Source: Crossaster papposus
Lineage: Eukaryota; Echinodermata; Asteroidea; Velatida; Solasteridae
DNA: 64,000 nucleotides
Direction: 5' to 3'
NCBI GenBank assembly: GCA_037893245.1
Contig: JBAIAA010000261.1
Coordinates: 1,922,001-1,986,000, forward strand
The notes under the pieces were generated by a model. It made no database searches, had not been told where the DNA came from, and saw only the letters and a program-made list of their open reading frames with translations. The translations under genes and the position numbers were made by a program. Of the stretch, positions 10,345-21,042 are shown piece by piece; positions within the stretch are counted from its first letter, which is position 1, and each line of letters starts with the position of its first letter.

Positions 10345-11075
10345 TACGGTCATCGATCGACTGTCAACACCAAGAAACTGGATACCCCTGTAGGACATCA
10401 CTTTAACCAGCCGAACCATTGCATTTCTGATATGATTCTACAGGGCATAGAATCACTTGGCCATCGGAAAGACTCAGTCCGCCTCAGCCGGGAGAAAGTT
10501 TGGATGAATCGTCTTCAGACTATTCAACCACATGGGCTTAACATCCAACTAGGAAATGATTAACTTCAATTTGTTTCTCCATTTGTCATTTGTTTCAGAT
10601 TCATTCCTTGCCAGAATTTTGTTTTTGTTTGTTCTCACTCCTCTGGTTTTCCCTGTCTATTTTCCTCAACCCCCCCCCCCCCCCCCCCCCACTCCACATT
10701 ACTCCTATTCATACTTCTTTGTTAGTTCTTCCCCTTAATCTCCACCCTGGACCCCCTTCCTTGTGGCTTTACCCCTTCTGTTTTTGTTCCTACCCTGCCT
10801 TTGATCCTACCCACACTGACCTCACCCTTTAATCCCTCAGCCTAATCCTCCTTTTGTTGTTTGTTCCATTGAACTCTGTGCTTTTTTCTTTTGTGTTTCT
10901 TCAGGGTTTCTTCATCAGCATTCATGATATGCATCATGCTGTATGTTGCCCTATATATGTTTGTTTCTTGTACACAGCCATTTAGTCTCTGAAGAAGATC
11001 TTGTTAAGATCGAAATATTAGGCCCTCTTAACTTATTTGATTTGTATATTTCAGGTCATTCCAGCCAGTAAGCAG
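10345..11075 (+). mobile_element. Penelope-like element 3' end (endonuclease C-terminus and 3' tail)
   Basis: 10363-10563 encodes DTPVGHHFNQPNHCISDM, then KVWMNRLQTIQPHGLN and a stop. The HFN-GH-D...W...L.T..P.GLN pattern is that of the GIY-YIG endonuclease C-terminus of Penelope-like elements. The tail, with 'gaagaagatcttgttaagat', recurs reversed at 34366-34645. A C tract of about 22 lies at 10670-10691. Confidence 0.65.
10989..11015 (+). ncRNA. Hammerhead-ribozyme-like core in the Penelope-like tail
   Basis: CTGAAGA (10989-10995) fits the CUGANGA box. A perfect 6-bp stem GATCTT/AAGATC with loop GTT follows, then GAAA (11012-11015). One extra A separates the box from the stem, and helices I and III were not established. 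Penelope-like elements are known to carry hammerheads, but activity is not shown. Confidence 0.3.
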
Positions 11076-11377
11076 TTTGCAGCAGTATTAATCTTATTCA
11101 TATAAATCACCAGTTTATTATTATTATTACTTGTATTATTTATTATTTTGGTGTTTCACAAGTGCAACCGGGTTAACAAATTTATCTTCAAGCAAACTTG
11201 ACAAACAGTAGAGATGTAACACAGACGGCGATGTGTGCGAAACCATAATTTACCACACGCGCTCATCAGTAACAGTTCACAGAATGTAGCGATCTACATG
11301 GGACGCAAAAGTGCAGCTTTTGAATATCCAATGTTTTGCGTATCGCGCAATACGTTGAGTTAGAACAGCGCAACGGG

Positions 11378-11878
11378 CACATAAGATATCTTCCCGGATT
11401 TGCAATATTTATCGGCTTTTTTTTCTTTAGGCATTTTTGCAGCGGCGTAACAATTATAATGTTGCTTTCCGCGCACGTGCTGCGGTTCAATGCATTGAAG
11501 CATGCACAGTTACCGTACTAAGCCCGCCGGCTGGAAGCACTTGGTACACGGCTAGCTGCAGCGCGCCTGCATACTTCTGTAGTAAGCCATTACCGTATGC
11601 ATAGTGCACAGTAGTTACAATGAATGTCCATGTACATGTGGTACACGCAAGTCACAAGACCGGCGGAAACACCATTTCGCGACTTGAATTTACGTCTATT
11701 TTTTGCCGCTGTGTGATACTATGCGTTTGGTGTGTATTTGGTCGTGTGTTAATGTGCGTTGTTTTGCAGTGCATTATGCATGCCAAGGAGACTATCGTGA
11801 AAGAAAAAGAAACAACTCCAAAATGTACTTTACAAATCCTCCCTGACAACAGGATTTTAAAGTTGGCATCTCTGGTAA
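11378..11878 (+). mobile_element. Truncated hAT-like element (relative of 33830-34845)
   Basis: The words 'gggcacataagatat', 'agcggcgtaacaattataat' and 'gcatgcacagttaccgtac', and the right end 'aaagttggcatctctg', match the longer element at 33830-34845. The left terminus is missing. Confidence 0.6.
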
Positions 11879-11881
11879 TAT

Positions 11882-12055
11882 AGGCCGAGTTCGGGCGGTC
11901 TGTTCTTGACACGCGAACTCTGTTCTTACACTCGAACGGCGGGAACGCGACCCGTGAACATTGCACTCGGAACAAGAACACACACCACCTATCCACCAGG
12001 GTTTTGCAAGAACAAGTTACGCGTGTCAAGAATAGACCGCCCGAACTCGGCCTTT
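11882..12055. repeat. Palindromic MITE (AGGCCGAGTTCGGGCGGTCT ends)
   Basis: The left arm AGGCCGAGTTCGGGCGGTCT is mirrored by AGACCGCCCGAACTCGGCCT, and inner 'gttcttgacacgc' pairs with 'gcgtgtcaagaat'. It is about 174 bp and noncoding. It directly follows the hAT-like right end. Confidence 0.8.
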
Positions 12056-12232
12056 GTGTCATATCACACTGGTTGTTGGCATGAATCTACCAATCAGGAT
12101 CGAGGATTCAAGTTTGCTTGAAGATAATAATGATTGTCATTAAGATCTTTGCATCAGGTAGGCTTTTAAACAATAATTTGGTTGGTCACTTTGTGGATAC
12201 ATGTAGTTGCAAAAGGTATAGTTTTTCTTTAA

Positions 12233-12596
12233 AGGTAGGATACACCATTGGTAATTGCTTGAATTATCATGAATGGGTGGATTTGGGGGGTTGTATTTTA
12301 TAGTAAATATCATTAAACTTACCTGTTCAACGTTTTACAATCATGGATGCTGAGAAAAGCAAGAAAAACGGCTTTCGTTTTTTAACCGGTGTCGGACAGT
12401 GGTTTTTATATTGTTCTTGTTTTTTCCCCAAGATTTTTTTTAAATAAAGTTCAATTTTTCGGAATAATTACAGGATATCTAGCGCAATCATTTTGCTGGA
12501 TGCGTACAGTCAATATTTAGTTTTAAATAAGTAAGATATTTCTTAATAATTTGGGTAGTAAAATGTTTCAATATCTGCAAATGGAGTATCCTACCT
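12233..12596 (+). mobile_element. MITE family 1 full copy
   Basis: TTAA precedes AGGTAGGATACACCATT, and the right end GGAGTATCCTACCT is followed by TTAA. It is 364 bp and ends 77 bp before the exon 6 acceptor. Confidence 0.88.
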
Positions 12597-12673
12597 TTAA
12601 AGTGTAGTAACATCTCTTCAATCACTTGGTTAAATGTGTAAATGTCAAATTTGTGTCCGCTAAAATTGGACAG

Positions 12674-12877
12674 GATGCTGATGACAATCAACGTCGCGCC
12701 CTGTCGGAGAGAGACAGCATCATCCAGAAGCTGCGTCAATCTCTGGAGACCAACGAGAAGATGCTGAACGAGATGCAGGTTGCTAAGCAACGGGAGAACG
12801 GCGACGCGGCCAGGGAGGTAGACGAGATCATCGAGCAGCTCAAGACCAGACTCCGAGACAAAGATAAGATGTTGGAG
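12674..12877 (+). CDS. CDK5RAP2: CDK5RAP2-like exon 6 (204 bp, phase 0/0)
   Basis: Acceptor AATTGGACAG, donor GTATGTT. It encodes 68 residues (146-213) including RALSERDSIIQKLRQSLE and ending RDKDKMLE at the donor. It is strong heptad coiled coil with two internal half-repeats ending in Asp-Lys-type motifs. Confidence 0.88.
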
Positions 12878-13484
12878 GTATGTTGTAGGATGACAAAATT
12901 GGGCAGAGAATTAGGTAGTTACAAATTGCTTTCATTGTGGGCCTTCAACAACTTTAATTGTTTTCCTCTTAATTAGTTTTCAACTTGTATATTTCATTAC
13001 AAAACACTAAAATCTTAGGTAATGTTTTTGCTGGCGTTTGTTTGTTTGTTTGTCTGTCTGCCGGTCGGGCTATCTGTCTGTCTTTTTGTTAGCAAGATTA
13101 CAGCAAAACTAATGCAGGGATTTTAACAAATCTGGGTGGGTAGATTGCTTACGGGTCAAGGATGATTCCATTAAATTTTCAGATTTTTAGGAATCTAGAT
13201 CAATTTGAATGATGCTTTTAACTTTGGGAGACACTTGGGGCGTTTAGCGGTTGGCGACATTTGCCAATTTGGGGCGCTGTATTAGACAACCGTTAACGTG
13301 GGGTATGTTTTTGCAGTAGGAGCGGAGGTCTGCGCTCTCTGCGTGCTCCTTTTCTAGTTTTAGCTGTTTTTTGGCCTGAAATGCACCAAGAGATGTCTTA
13401 ATTTTGTTGAGCTGTAAAATACAATTCATAAATATTGAGAACAGTTGACCCATCGGTTTGTCTTGTTGATTTGATTGTTTGTAG

Positions 13485-13580
13485 GAAGTGTTAGCTGAGA
13501 GATCGCAGGCTGCCGTAGCCAATGAGAAAGCAGCCCAGGATTTGCTAGACACCATCAAGGACAAAGACAACCAAATCAAG
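13485..13580 (+). CDS. CDK5RAP2: CDK5RAP2-like exon 7 (96 bp, phase 0/0)
   Basis: Acceptor TTTGTAG, donor GTATCA. It encodes EVLAERSQAAVANEKAAQDL and ends IKDKDNQIK (residues 214-245). It is one of four 96-bp phase-0 exons. A hAT-like element begins 41 bp beyond the donor. Confidence 0.85.
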
Positions 13581-13621
13581 GTATCAAGGCGTTAGATATT
13601 GAGGTTTACCTAATAGACAGC

Positions 13622-14204
13622 CAGGGTTGTAGCTACGCTGGCCAGCGCCGGCCGGCGGTAGCCGGCATTTAAAATTACCGGCCGGCACTCGGGGTAAAAA
13701 TGAAGCTTGCCGGCCGGCACAAATTTTGCTGAATTACATCGCGATTTTGTACTTTTTGCTGCACCGCATCGCAATTTTGTACGTGTCTATTTGCATGCCG
13801 CAATCACTGATGCACTGGCCGCATATGCATGCATCAACACCCGCTGTAAGAGCGCTCGCAGGTTTTTCGGTTCTCAGACCAAAATATTCTGACTAATATT
13901 TCTGGTTCAGTAGGTCAGGAAACCAGACTATCCGACGTTGTGACGTCATGTCGTTTTGTTGTATTTAGTCATAGAGGGCGTGCTATCATCCAACTGGCCG
14001 GCAGGCAGTACATGTATGTACATGTACATTGTACATGTATATGTACATGTACGTACGTACGTACGTACGTACGTACGTACGTACGTACGTACGTACGTAC
14101 GTTCGTTTTACTCGGTTCGCCCGCGAGCGCGCGCGCTCCAAGATACTATACCGGCTCTCAGCCCGAAAATAGCCGGCACTCAAAAATTTCTAGCTACAAC
14201 CCTG
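13622..14204. mobile_element. hAT-like non-autonomous element with 8-bp target duplication
   Basis: The ends CAGGGTTGTAGCTA and TAGCTACAACCCTG are inverted. Both flanks carry TAGACAGC (13614-13621 and 14205-14212), an exact 8-bp duplication as in hAT insertions. The interior is rich in GCCGGC words and holds an ACGT microsatellite. No transposase frame is seen. Confidence 0.85.
14049..14102. repeat. (ACGT)n tetranucleotide microsatellite, about 13 units
   Basis: An uninterrupted self-complementary ACGT run inside the hAT-like element, preceded by ATGTAC-type repeats from about 14009. Confidence 0.95.
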
Positions 14205-14379
14205 TAGACAGCATAATGTTATGAACACTAGGCTTGGGACAAATCCAGTAATTTTGGAATCGATTTAGATTCCATCTAGGAATCGCGATTCCACTCGGAA
14301 TCGATTCCGAACATAAAAACAAACAAAAAAACATATAGAAACTCGGTTTTAACAATGTCACTATGAGAACTAATATTAA

Positions 14380-14522
14380 AAGTAGGATACACCATTTGCA
14401 GATTTCAAAAATGTTTACTACCGAATTATGAAGAAATATCTTACTTATTTAAAAGTAAATATTGATTGTAGACATCTAGCAAAATGATTGCGCTAGGTAT
14501 CCTATAATTGTGCCCATAACAA
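14380..14522 (-). mobile_element. MITE family 1 fragment, reverse
   Basis: It begins AAGTAGGATACACCATTTGC and runs through 'atcttacttattt' and 'gattgcgctaggtatcct', then is truncated. Confidence 0.7.
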
Positions 14523-14686
14523 ATATTTTAAAAAGTCACGATCGCCTCACTATGCCTGCGCCTGTCTATCAAAATGGACCTTTTGACCCATTTTCTGCCC
14601 TGACGACCTTCCGGGCACTTTTAGGATCTTAATTGATAAAAAAACTAAAACAAAGGTATAACAAAGGTAGTGGTTCTTTCCTCGCC

Positions 14687-14880
14687 TTCCACCGCTGTGA
14701 CCTGGGTTAGAATCCCGCCTGGGCCAATATGTAAATTGGGTTTTCAGTCCCTGCCTAATTTCGTGCGTTTTCTCCAGGTTATTCTTCTGGGGTTTTTCTC
14801 CCACCTCTAAAACTATACCTTCTCATTGTCTTCTCTCTACAGGTTTCTTCAGGCTTTTGAGGGATCCTTGGTTTAATTTA
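14687..14880 (+). mobile_element. tRNA-derived SINE (second type)
   Basis: A B-box-like GGTTAGAATCC near 14705 is followed by the body words 'tttcgtgcgttttctccagg' and 'ggggtttttctcccacctc'. The head differs from the SINE at 2474. Confidence 0.6.
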
Positions 14881-15236
14881 TTCCATAAAGAATTAATAAT
14901 AATTATAATAAACAAAACAAAATTAATATACCTCCAAATAGGCACTTAGGGAGACAATCCCATAGAGATGTACACAAACTTAAAACAGTCCTAACTTGTT
15001 TACCCTAACCCTTTTCTCTGAGATCTTCGAGATTTATGCTATTTAGACCAAAATCTGTCGTTCTAGGACAAAAATAACTCCCAAATATTGTTTTTTTTTA
15101 GGGTAGCTAGACACTTAGGGAGACACTGAAATGTCTCCCTAAGTGCCACTGTCTCCTTATTACCTAAAAACTTACGCTAATTTGTCTCCCCAAGTGCCTA
15201 TTTGGAAGAATTCATGCTTTGTTTTATTCTTATCAG

Positions 15237-15332
15237 GAGCTTCATGAGAGGCAGAACCGACTGACTGCTAACAAGAACAACGTCATCAAAGAACTACAGA
15301 AAGATCTGAATGACAAGGAATACAGTGTGCAG
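15237..15332 (+). CDS. CDK5RAP2: CDK5RAP2-like exon 8 (96 bp, phase 0/0)
   Basis: Acceptor TTCTTATCAG, donor GTTGGT. It encodes ELHERQNRLTANKNNVIKEL and ends NDKEYSVQ (residues 246-277). Confidence 0.85.
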
Positions 15333-15357
15333 GTTGGTGTGACAATTGTGCTCTTTA

Positions 15358-15476
15358 AAGGTAGTATAAATCATTGGTAATTGCTTGAATTATCATGATA
15401 TGGGTGTATTTGGGGGGTTGTATTTTATATAGTAAATATCCTTTAACTGGCCTGTTCAAAGTTTTACAATCATGGA
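15358..15476 (+). mobile_element. MITE family 1 left-end fragment
   Basis: It begins TTTAAAGGTAGTATAAATCA and continues to 'acaatcatggatcc', where family similarity stops. It lies 25 bp after the exon 8 donor. Confidence 0.7.
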
Positions 15477-15944
15477 TCCTATGGGATCAGATCAGAGGTC
15501 ATAACAAAAGACGAAGACATGTTCAGTTTCATGCATGTGCGGATCAATCTTTTCGCTCGGCTTACGGTCTTCGTTGTCTCCCGTCCTGAATGGAAAGCTC
15601 GCTACTAACAATAGTAGACCGCACGGCAGCTAGGTTGATACAAAAAGTCATGATTTAAACCAACAAAAAATGAAATCACTGAAAATCAAGTACAACTACA
15701 ATGCACACATAAATAATAAAAGTAGCTTGTGAAATGCGTAGAATACTCACTTACATGTATATTTCTCATCCATCTCAAATAAGCCCCACGAGCCAGGCTT
15801 CTATTTAGTTCTCTTAATCCGGGCCCACCAGCTTCGGAGGGCAGACCCAATCTCTCGATCAAAGCCGGCGGGGGTTGTCCCAGACCTTTGGATTTGGGAT
15901 CTGGGATCCCGGGCCTAAATGATTTTGTCTTTTTTTCTCTGTAG

Positions 15945-16040
15945 GCTGCAGAAGACACTTTGTGCCGGGCTGAACAGGAACAAGCCATGCTACTCAATAA
16001 GATGAGAGCAGCTATGGCTGACAAAGATAAAACTATCCAG
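15945..16040 (+). CDS. CDK5RAP2: CDK5RAP2-like exon 9 (96 bp, phase 0/0)
   Basis: Acceptor TTTCTCTGTAG, donor GTATTC. It encodes AAEDTLCRAEQEQAMLLNKM and ends ADKDKTIQ (residues 278-309). Confidence 0.85.
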
Positions 16041-16069
16041 GTATTCATGTAAATTATTTTGATGTTCGT

Positions 16070-16378
16070 TATCCCTAACCCTGCCAGACATAGCGCAGTG
16101 CATCAGGTAAAAATGTCTTGTGCACTTTGATGTATTTAGCTGTGAACAACAGTGTATTAAACAACCACAGTCTAAGACTATGAGAGCTAATTTCCATTGA
16201 ACAATGGCAGAGATGGATCCTGCTGCGTTCTGTGACCGCAGACTCTGAAGCAGTTTGACATTGAGATTTCTGACTTGATGGATGTCGCTGCACTCTGCAG
16301 CCAAGTCACTTTGACAAACGATGCAAACTGGTGCGTTTGGCAGGTTTTTTTTGCCAAAATACCCTGGAGGGTTATAAG
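16070..16378 (+). repeat. AACCCT-ended interspersed repeat
   Basis: It starts AACCCTGCCAGACA and ends ACCCTGGAGGGTT, which are roughly inverted. The body matches 2107-2420 ('taagactatga', 'agatggatcctgctgcgttc', 'cagactctgaagcagtttga'). Confidence 0.65.
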
Positions 16379-16544
16379 ATTAGTGGTGCTGTGGTTGACG
16401 AAGAAGTAAGTCCCCTGTGACTGGGACTCGAGAACATTCTGTATTCTAGCTATTATCCACGTATCTAATGTGTGCTTTTGTCTTGCAATTACTATTTATG
16501 TATGTAGTCCATCCGTATGTACCGGTAGTTTGTTCGTACAGAAT

Positions 16545-16660
16545 TTGTCCATATTTAATTTGTTCGTATGTAATTTGTCCATATTTAATTTGTTCGTATG
16601 TAATTTGTCCGTACGTAATTCATCCGTACATGTACGTAACCCACCTATACATACATGTTT
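16545..16660 (+). repeat. Degenerate ~30-bp tandem repeat
   Basis: The unit 'gtccatatttaatttgttcgtatgtaattt' recurs about three to four times with small changes. It is AT-rich and intronic. Confidence 0.75.
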
Positions 16661-17033
16661 GTAGGTATGTCTCATTTTGGTTAAAGTTTAAACAAAATTG
16701 GTCTTATATTCAAACTTGAAGACCAATTGCAATCAGACTTGGGTCATGCATGCAATATATGTTGGTTTTGTCAAAGGTCAGGTACCTGGGTCTCATTTAC
16801 AAGCAAACTTGGGTCAGATGCAATATGGAAACCTCCATGTGATGGTGATATCAAAGGTCACATACTGAGGTCAAGAGCTAGATGAGGTCAAAAGTCACAC
16901 GAGGTCGAAGGTCAATTGAGGTCCAGTTGTAAACAAGGGTAATTGCCATAGTAGACGAGATTTGTATTTCGAGAACGAACCTCAACCATCCTTATTGTTC
17001 TTTGCCATTGTTTTTGTATGTATTTTGATGCAG

Positions 17034-17187
17034 AAATTGATAGAGAGTGGTCGTGAGAAGGATCGCTTGTTTCATGAGGTCCAGCAGTCAGCGTCCAGAC
17101 AGAGTCCCAGCCCTACCATGATGGCGGAACTAGCCAACCTCAGAGATAAGAACAACAATCTCAAGACGGCTCTGCGAGAAAAAGAAG
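17034..17187 (+). CDS. CDK5RAP2: CDK5RAP2-like exon 10 (154 bp, phase 0/1)
   Basis: Acceptor TTTTGATGCAG, donor GTACAG. It encodes KLIESGREKDRLFHEVQQSA, a short SRQSPSPTM break, then LANLRDKNNNLKTALREKE. This is the first exon of the window to end out of phase 0. Confidence 0.85.
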
Positions 17188-17321
17188 GTACAGAAATATT
17201 CAATTGCATGTTGTTGAGCTTGGATACTGTAATTTCATCGGTGGGAACGTATTAAAAAAAGGCATATACAAGGGCTTTTCTTATACTATGTGCATTGCGC
17301 ACACATGTGTTGAACCTGGGG

Positions 17322-17555
17322 CCAATTTGATTGAGCTACTAATAAGCACACAAATTTGCTTAGCACAAAAGCGGTCTTGCTCAGTAAAACAGGTTACCAG
17401 CCAAAAGCCTACTTTTTATTGTATTAAAAACAGATACCAGTTACAAACAATATACATCACCTGAAAACTTGGTTTATAAACCCCTGTTTTTGCCAAGGAA
17501 ACATTTTCAGGCTCAGCATTCTTTTTTTGCTTAGCAGCTCCATAAAATTGGCTGC
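17322..17555. repeat. MITE family 6 copy
   Basis: It runs from 'ggggccaatttgattgagct' to 'tgcttagcagctccataaaa', with the internal words shared with 9667-9893. Confidence 0.6.
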
Positions 17556-17684
17556 TTCATTGGCAAATCATTGGTTTTATTCAAGTAAACATTTTAGACA
17601 TTTTATGAGTTTGATTAAAAATGTACCCGGTATTTAGAAATGAAGATAATAGTATGATGAAGCATTTATACAATTGTTTATAAA

Positions 17685-18732
17685 CGGGTCATTCCACCAA
17701 GTTGGGACACAGTAAAATACAAGGGAATCATTAGCTATAAACAATGTAATAACTTGTACCCTATTGGGATATTTGTTTTCAACATGTCCATTGTAAGTTA
17801 TCTACAAAAACCTTGTAAAACTACACGTACATAATATGGTTCCATTTTGTGTTCAGTTAGTAGTATGCTAGAGAAGGCTTGTACATTAATCTTGCAACTC
17901 GACGAACAGATGTAAAAGAGATACAGTAACAGTGCCCCCAGTTACATCGGAGTACTAAAATTGTCAAATTTCTCAGGAACTAACGTTCGAATGGTACACA
18001 ACTTGCCCAATTCTGTCCAACATCCAAGACAAAGAGCAGGAATAAATACTCCAATAACTTAGTTGATAGATGGCGTGTAACTAGAAATGTCGCAAAATGC
18101 TGAGTTGTGTTCGAGTCTCTTGCAAGTCCATCACAAGTTCTTCAGTCTCGAGTCAAGTCACTAGCTATTCAAATAAACTGTTAACAAAAGCATTCCTTTG
18201 TCATTGTTCAACCAGTTAATACTTGCAACTGGCTTTATGAAAGGACTAAGCCTGCAACGGTTACACGGTTAAACGGTTAACCGACCACGATTACATTTTT
18301 CCTGTTCAGTTAACCTTTTGGTTTTTTTTGGTTTTTTTCAAATAAAAGAAACCCCACCAATTGTCAACTTTGTGTGGGTTTCGTTGGAGCAGGTCACAAA
18401 TAGTACAATTGAATAAATTTTGTGTGGACATTTCTAATAGCTTATCTAACATGTAGCCAATCGTCCTGTAAAATTTGATGCAGACAATTAGCAATCGCAG
18501 ATCTGCGATTATCAACACGTACTACGCGCACACACAAAATTTCTTGATAAAGCCAATGCATTGTTTTTGTTTTTTTTAGTGTTGGTTACAGTTAACTGCA
18601 AAACAACGGTTACACGGTTAATTTAATAACCGGAAACTGGCAGCCTTAGAAAGGCTGTGTGACTGGACTTGTGACTCAAATACACCTCTGCCAAAATGTC
18701 ACACTCTGTGTCCCAACCTTTATGGAATGACA
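17685..18732. mobile_element. Inverted-repeat element with a nested second element
   Basis: The left end GGGTCATTCCACCAAGTTGG is mirrored by CCAACCTTTATGGAATGACA. Inside, 18246-18655 has its own ends (TAAGCCTGCAACGGTTACAC and a decayed mirror ending GGCAGCCTTAG). A single left end of the outer family also lies at 10079-10130. Confidence 0.6.
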
Positions 18733-18818
18733 CCAATGTGATGTTGGAAGAATTTCATTGCTTTACATACATTGACTCAAAGATATTTTCAGTTATAAGT
18801 ATTTTTCTTTTTTCGTAG

Positions 18819-18918
18819 CTGAATTGCGTGAGTTGCAGAGTGACCAGCCCGACGCTGGATTTGTGGAGTCACTTCGAACAGAGCTGGACAACAAGAACAA
18901 ACTACTAGCAAAGGCCAA
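18819..18918 (+). CDS. CDK5RAP2: CDK5RAP2-like exon 11 (100 bp, phase 1/2)
   Basis: Acceptor TTTTTTCGTAG, donor GTAAGAT. It reads AELRELQSDQPDAGFVESLR then TELDNKNKLLAKA. The phase fits exon 10. Confidence 0.85.
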
Positions 18919-19410
18919 GTAAGATTTGTGTTTGGGGCAACGGGAAAGTGTGCATCACTGAAAAAAAGTAGTAGAGGTTGAACAAATTCTGGACAAATTT
19001 GACGATTTGTTTTTCACTGTTGTTAATGGCGCAAACGTGTATGTTTTTTCAATACCCTTCTCGGAATGAGATCTCTAAAGTTTGGCGGCGCCAAACTTTA
19101 AACTTTCTTGTGGTTTATGTTTAAAATTAAGTGAGGTACAGAAATAATGTTGGTATCATTGGAAAGCTAATGAGTAGCTCTTTACTGTGACGCAACAAAC
19201 TCAACAATTCAAAGGTGGGGGTTATTTCCCATTATGTCATGGCAGGTCACAAATAGTCAATGCCATGTGACTCGCTCTCAGCCAATCAAGACACAATCTG
19301 TGTGTGAGATGTAGCACATGACACAGTACAATCTCTATCCATAACTATGAGAACTGTGCAACATAAGAAAGGTTATCTAAAATGAATGCTTCCCTTTGAT
19401 TTCATTTCAG

Positions 19411-19471
19411 AAATACAATTGACTCTCTGCAGAGAGAGCAGCAAGCAGAGAAACAAAGCAAGCAAGAAATG
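19411..19471 (+). CDS. CDK5RAP2: CDK5RAP2-like exon 12 (61 bp, phase 2/0)
   Basis: Acceptor TTTCATTTCAG, donor GTACGT. It completes a Lys codon and then reads NTIDSLQREQQAEKQSKQEM. Confidence 0.82.
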
Positions 19472-19759
19472 GTACGTACTAGACTGGTTTGTACTGACAT
19501 TCAGTGATACTTGTTATACAAAAAAATGAATGTTTGTAAGTGCAATGGAAGGAATTTTTGTATGAGGTGAAAGATTTACTATTCTACGAAACGAGGCGCA
19601 GCCGCGTTGAATGGAACAGCCATTTTTTCACCTTATGAAAATATTTATTTCATTGCACAAATATAAATTAAAAATTCTTTATTTGTTTTATATAACACCT
19701 AACTGGTTCCTTGTCATTTGATATTTTTTGAAAAATACCTTCAATTTGACTTTATTTAA

Positions 19760-20085
19760 CGGTAGGATACACCATTGGTAATTGCTCGAATTATCAGGAA
19801 TGGGTGAATTTGGGGGGTTGTATTTTATTGTAAATATCGTTTAGCTGACCTGTCCAAAGTTTTACAATTGTGATTGATGAGAAAAGCAAGAAAAGCGCTG
19901 TTCGTCGGGCAGTTGTTCTTATGCCGTCCGGCGATCGTACATTTTTTGTTATACAATTAAATTTTTCGGAACAAATACCGAATATCTAGCGCAATCATTT
20001 TGCTAGATGCGTACAATCGGCATTATTTATTTTCAAATAAGTAGATATTTCTTAATAATTCGGTGGTAAAAATATTCGATTTCTG
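19760..20085 (+). mobile_element. MITE family 1 copy, right end decayed
   Basis: The left end is GGTAGGATACACCATTGG. The body is intact to 'aataattcggtggtaaa', but the right terminus is lost. Confidence 0.75.
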
Positions 20086-20402
20086 AAAAGGTGGTCGGTT
20101 ATGCATAGCGCGTGTACGATAAACGTCATACTACTAGCTCTACGATTGATAATGAGGCACGCGTGCAATTGGGCAAAACAAACGGAACGAAAATCCACTG
20201 CAATGGAACCAAATTGCACGATATATGACGTAAATCGTACAATGGAATATTTGTTAATGAAAAGGGGCAATAAGACAATGTTATTTGAATACAAATCAAA
20301 TGACAAGGATGCAGTTAATAGGTGTTATATAAATGTTGATAACTTTTGATAACTTTTACATGAAGTGTACGTGGTAATTGGTTTAGTGATGTTTATACAC
20401 AG

Positions 20403-20510
20403 GGTAAGCTGCGTCGTCAGATCATTGAGCTAGAGAGTGAAGCACAAGCGAAGCAAGACCACATTGATTCATTGGTGCACGCAAGCAAAGTCAAAGACAA
20501 CATCATTAAG
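20403..20510 (+). CDS. CDK5RAP2: CDK5RAP2-like exon 13 (108 bp, phase 0/0)
   Basis: Acceptor TTATACACAG, donor GTAATTC. It encodes GKLRRQIIELESEAQAKQDH and ends KVKDNIIK (residues 415-450). Confidence 0.85.
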
Positions 20511-20542
20511 GTAATTCATCTCACCAAACAGTTCATGTCGTA

Positions 20543-21042
20543 TATGTGACCCAGCACGAGTAAATGAGACACTTTGCGGCAAAAATGAAAATTGAGATTT
20601 TGATTTCATCATTTAAAGGTAGTATACACCATTGGTCATTGCTTGAATTATCATGAATGAGTAGATTTTGGGGGTTGTATTTATAGTAAATATCGTTTAA
20701 CTGAGCTGTCCGAAGTTTTAGAATCATGGATGCCGAGAAAAGCACGAAAAACAGCGGTTTTTTTCAACCGGCATCGAGCAGTTATTCTTATGTTATCTTT
20801 GTTTTTTCGCGCTCGAATTATTACAGGATATCTAGCGCAATCATTTTGCTGGATGCCCAGAATCAACATTTACTTTCAGATGAGTAAGATATTTCTTAAT
20901 AATTCGGTAGTAAATATTTTCGATATCTGCAAATGGTGTATCCTACCTTTAAAGCTAAACAAGCTTTAAATGATGAAATCAAAATCTCAATTTTTATTTT
21001 TGCCGCAAAGTGTCTCATTTACTCGTGCTGGGTCACATATGT
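20543..21042. mobile_element. Inverted-repeat element split by a MITE family 1 insertion
   Basis: Arms of roughly 70 bp (20543-20612 and about 20968-21040) are inverted: TATGTGACCCAGCACGAGTA mirrors TACTCGTGCTGGGTCACATA. A full MITE family 1 copy (20617-20948, TTAA both sides) sits between them. The whole block begins 32 bp after the exon 13 donor. Confidence 0.85.

Noticed and set aside
10556..10832. Pro/Phe-rich open frames next to the C tract
   Set aside because: They come from the Penelope-like 3' tail and a C homopolymer, with no splice or homology support.
20730..20969. Recurring frames with MPRKARKT..FNRHRAVI..GYLAQSFCWM
   Set aside because: They are translations of MITE family 1. 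Frames differ between copies and carry stops, so no protein is encoded.
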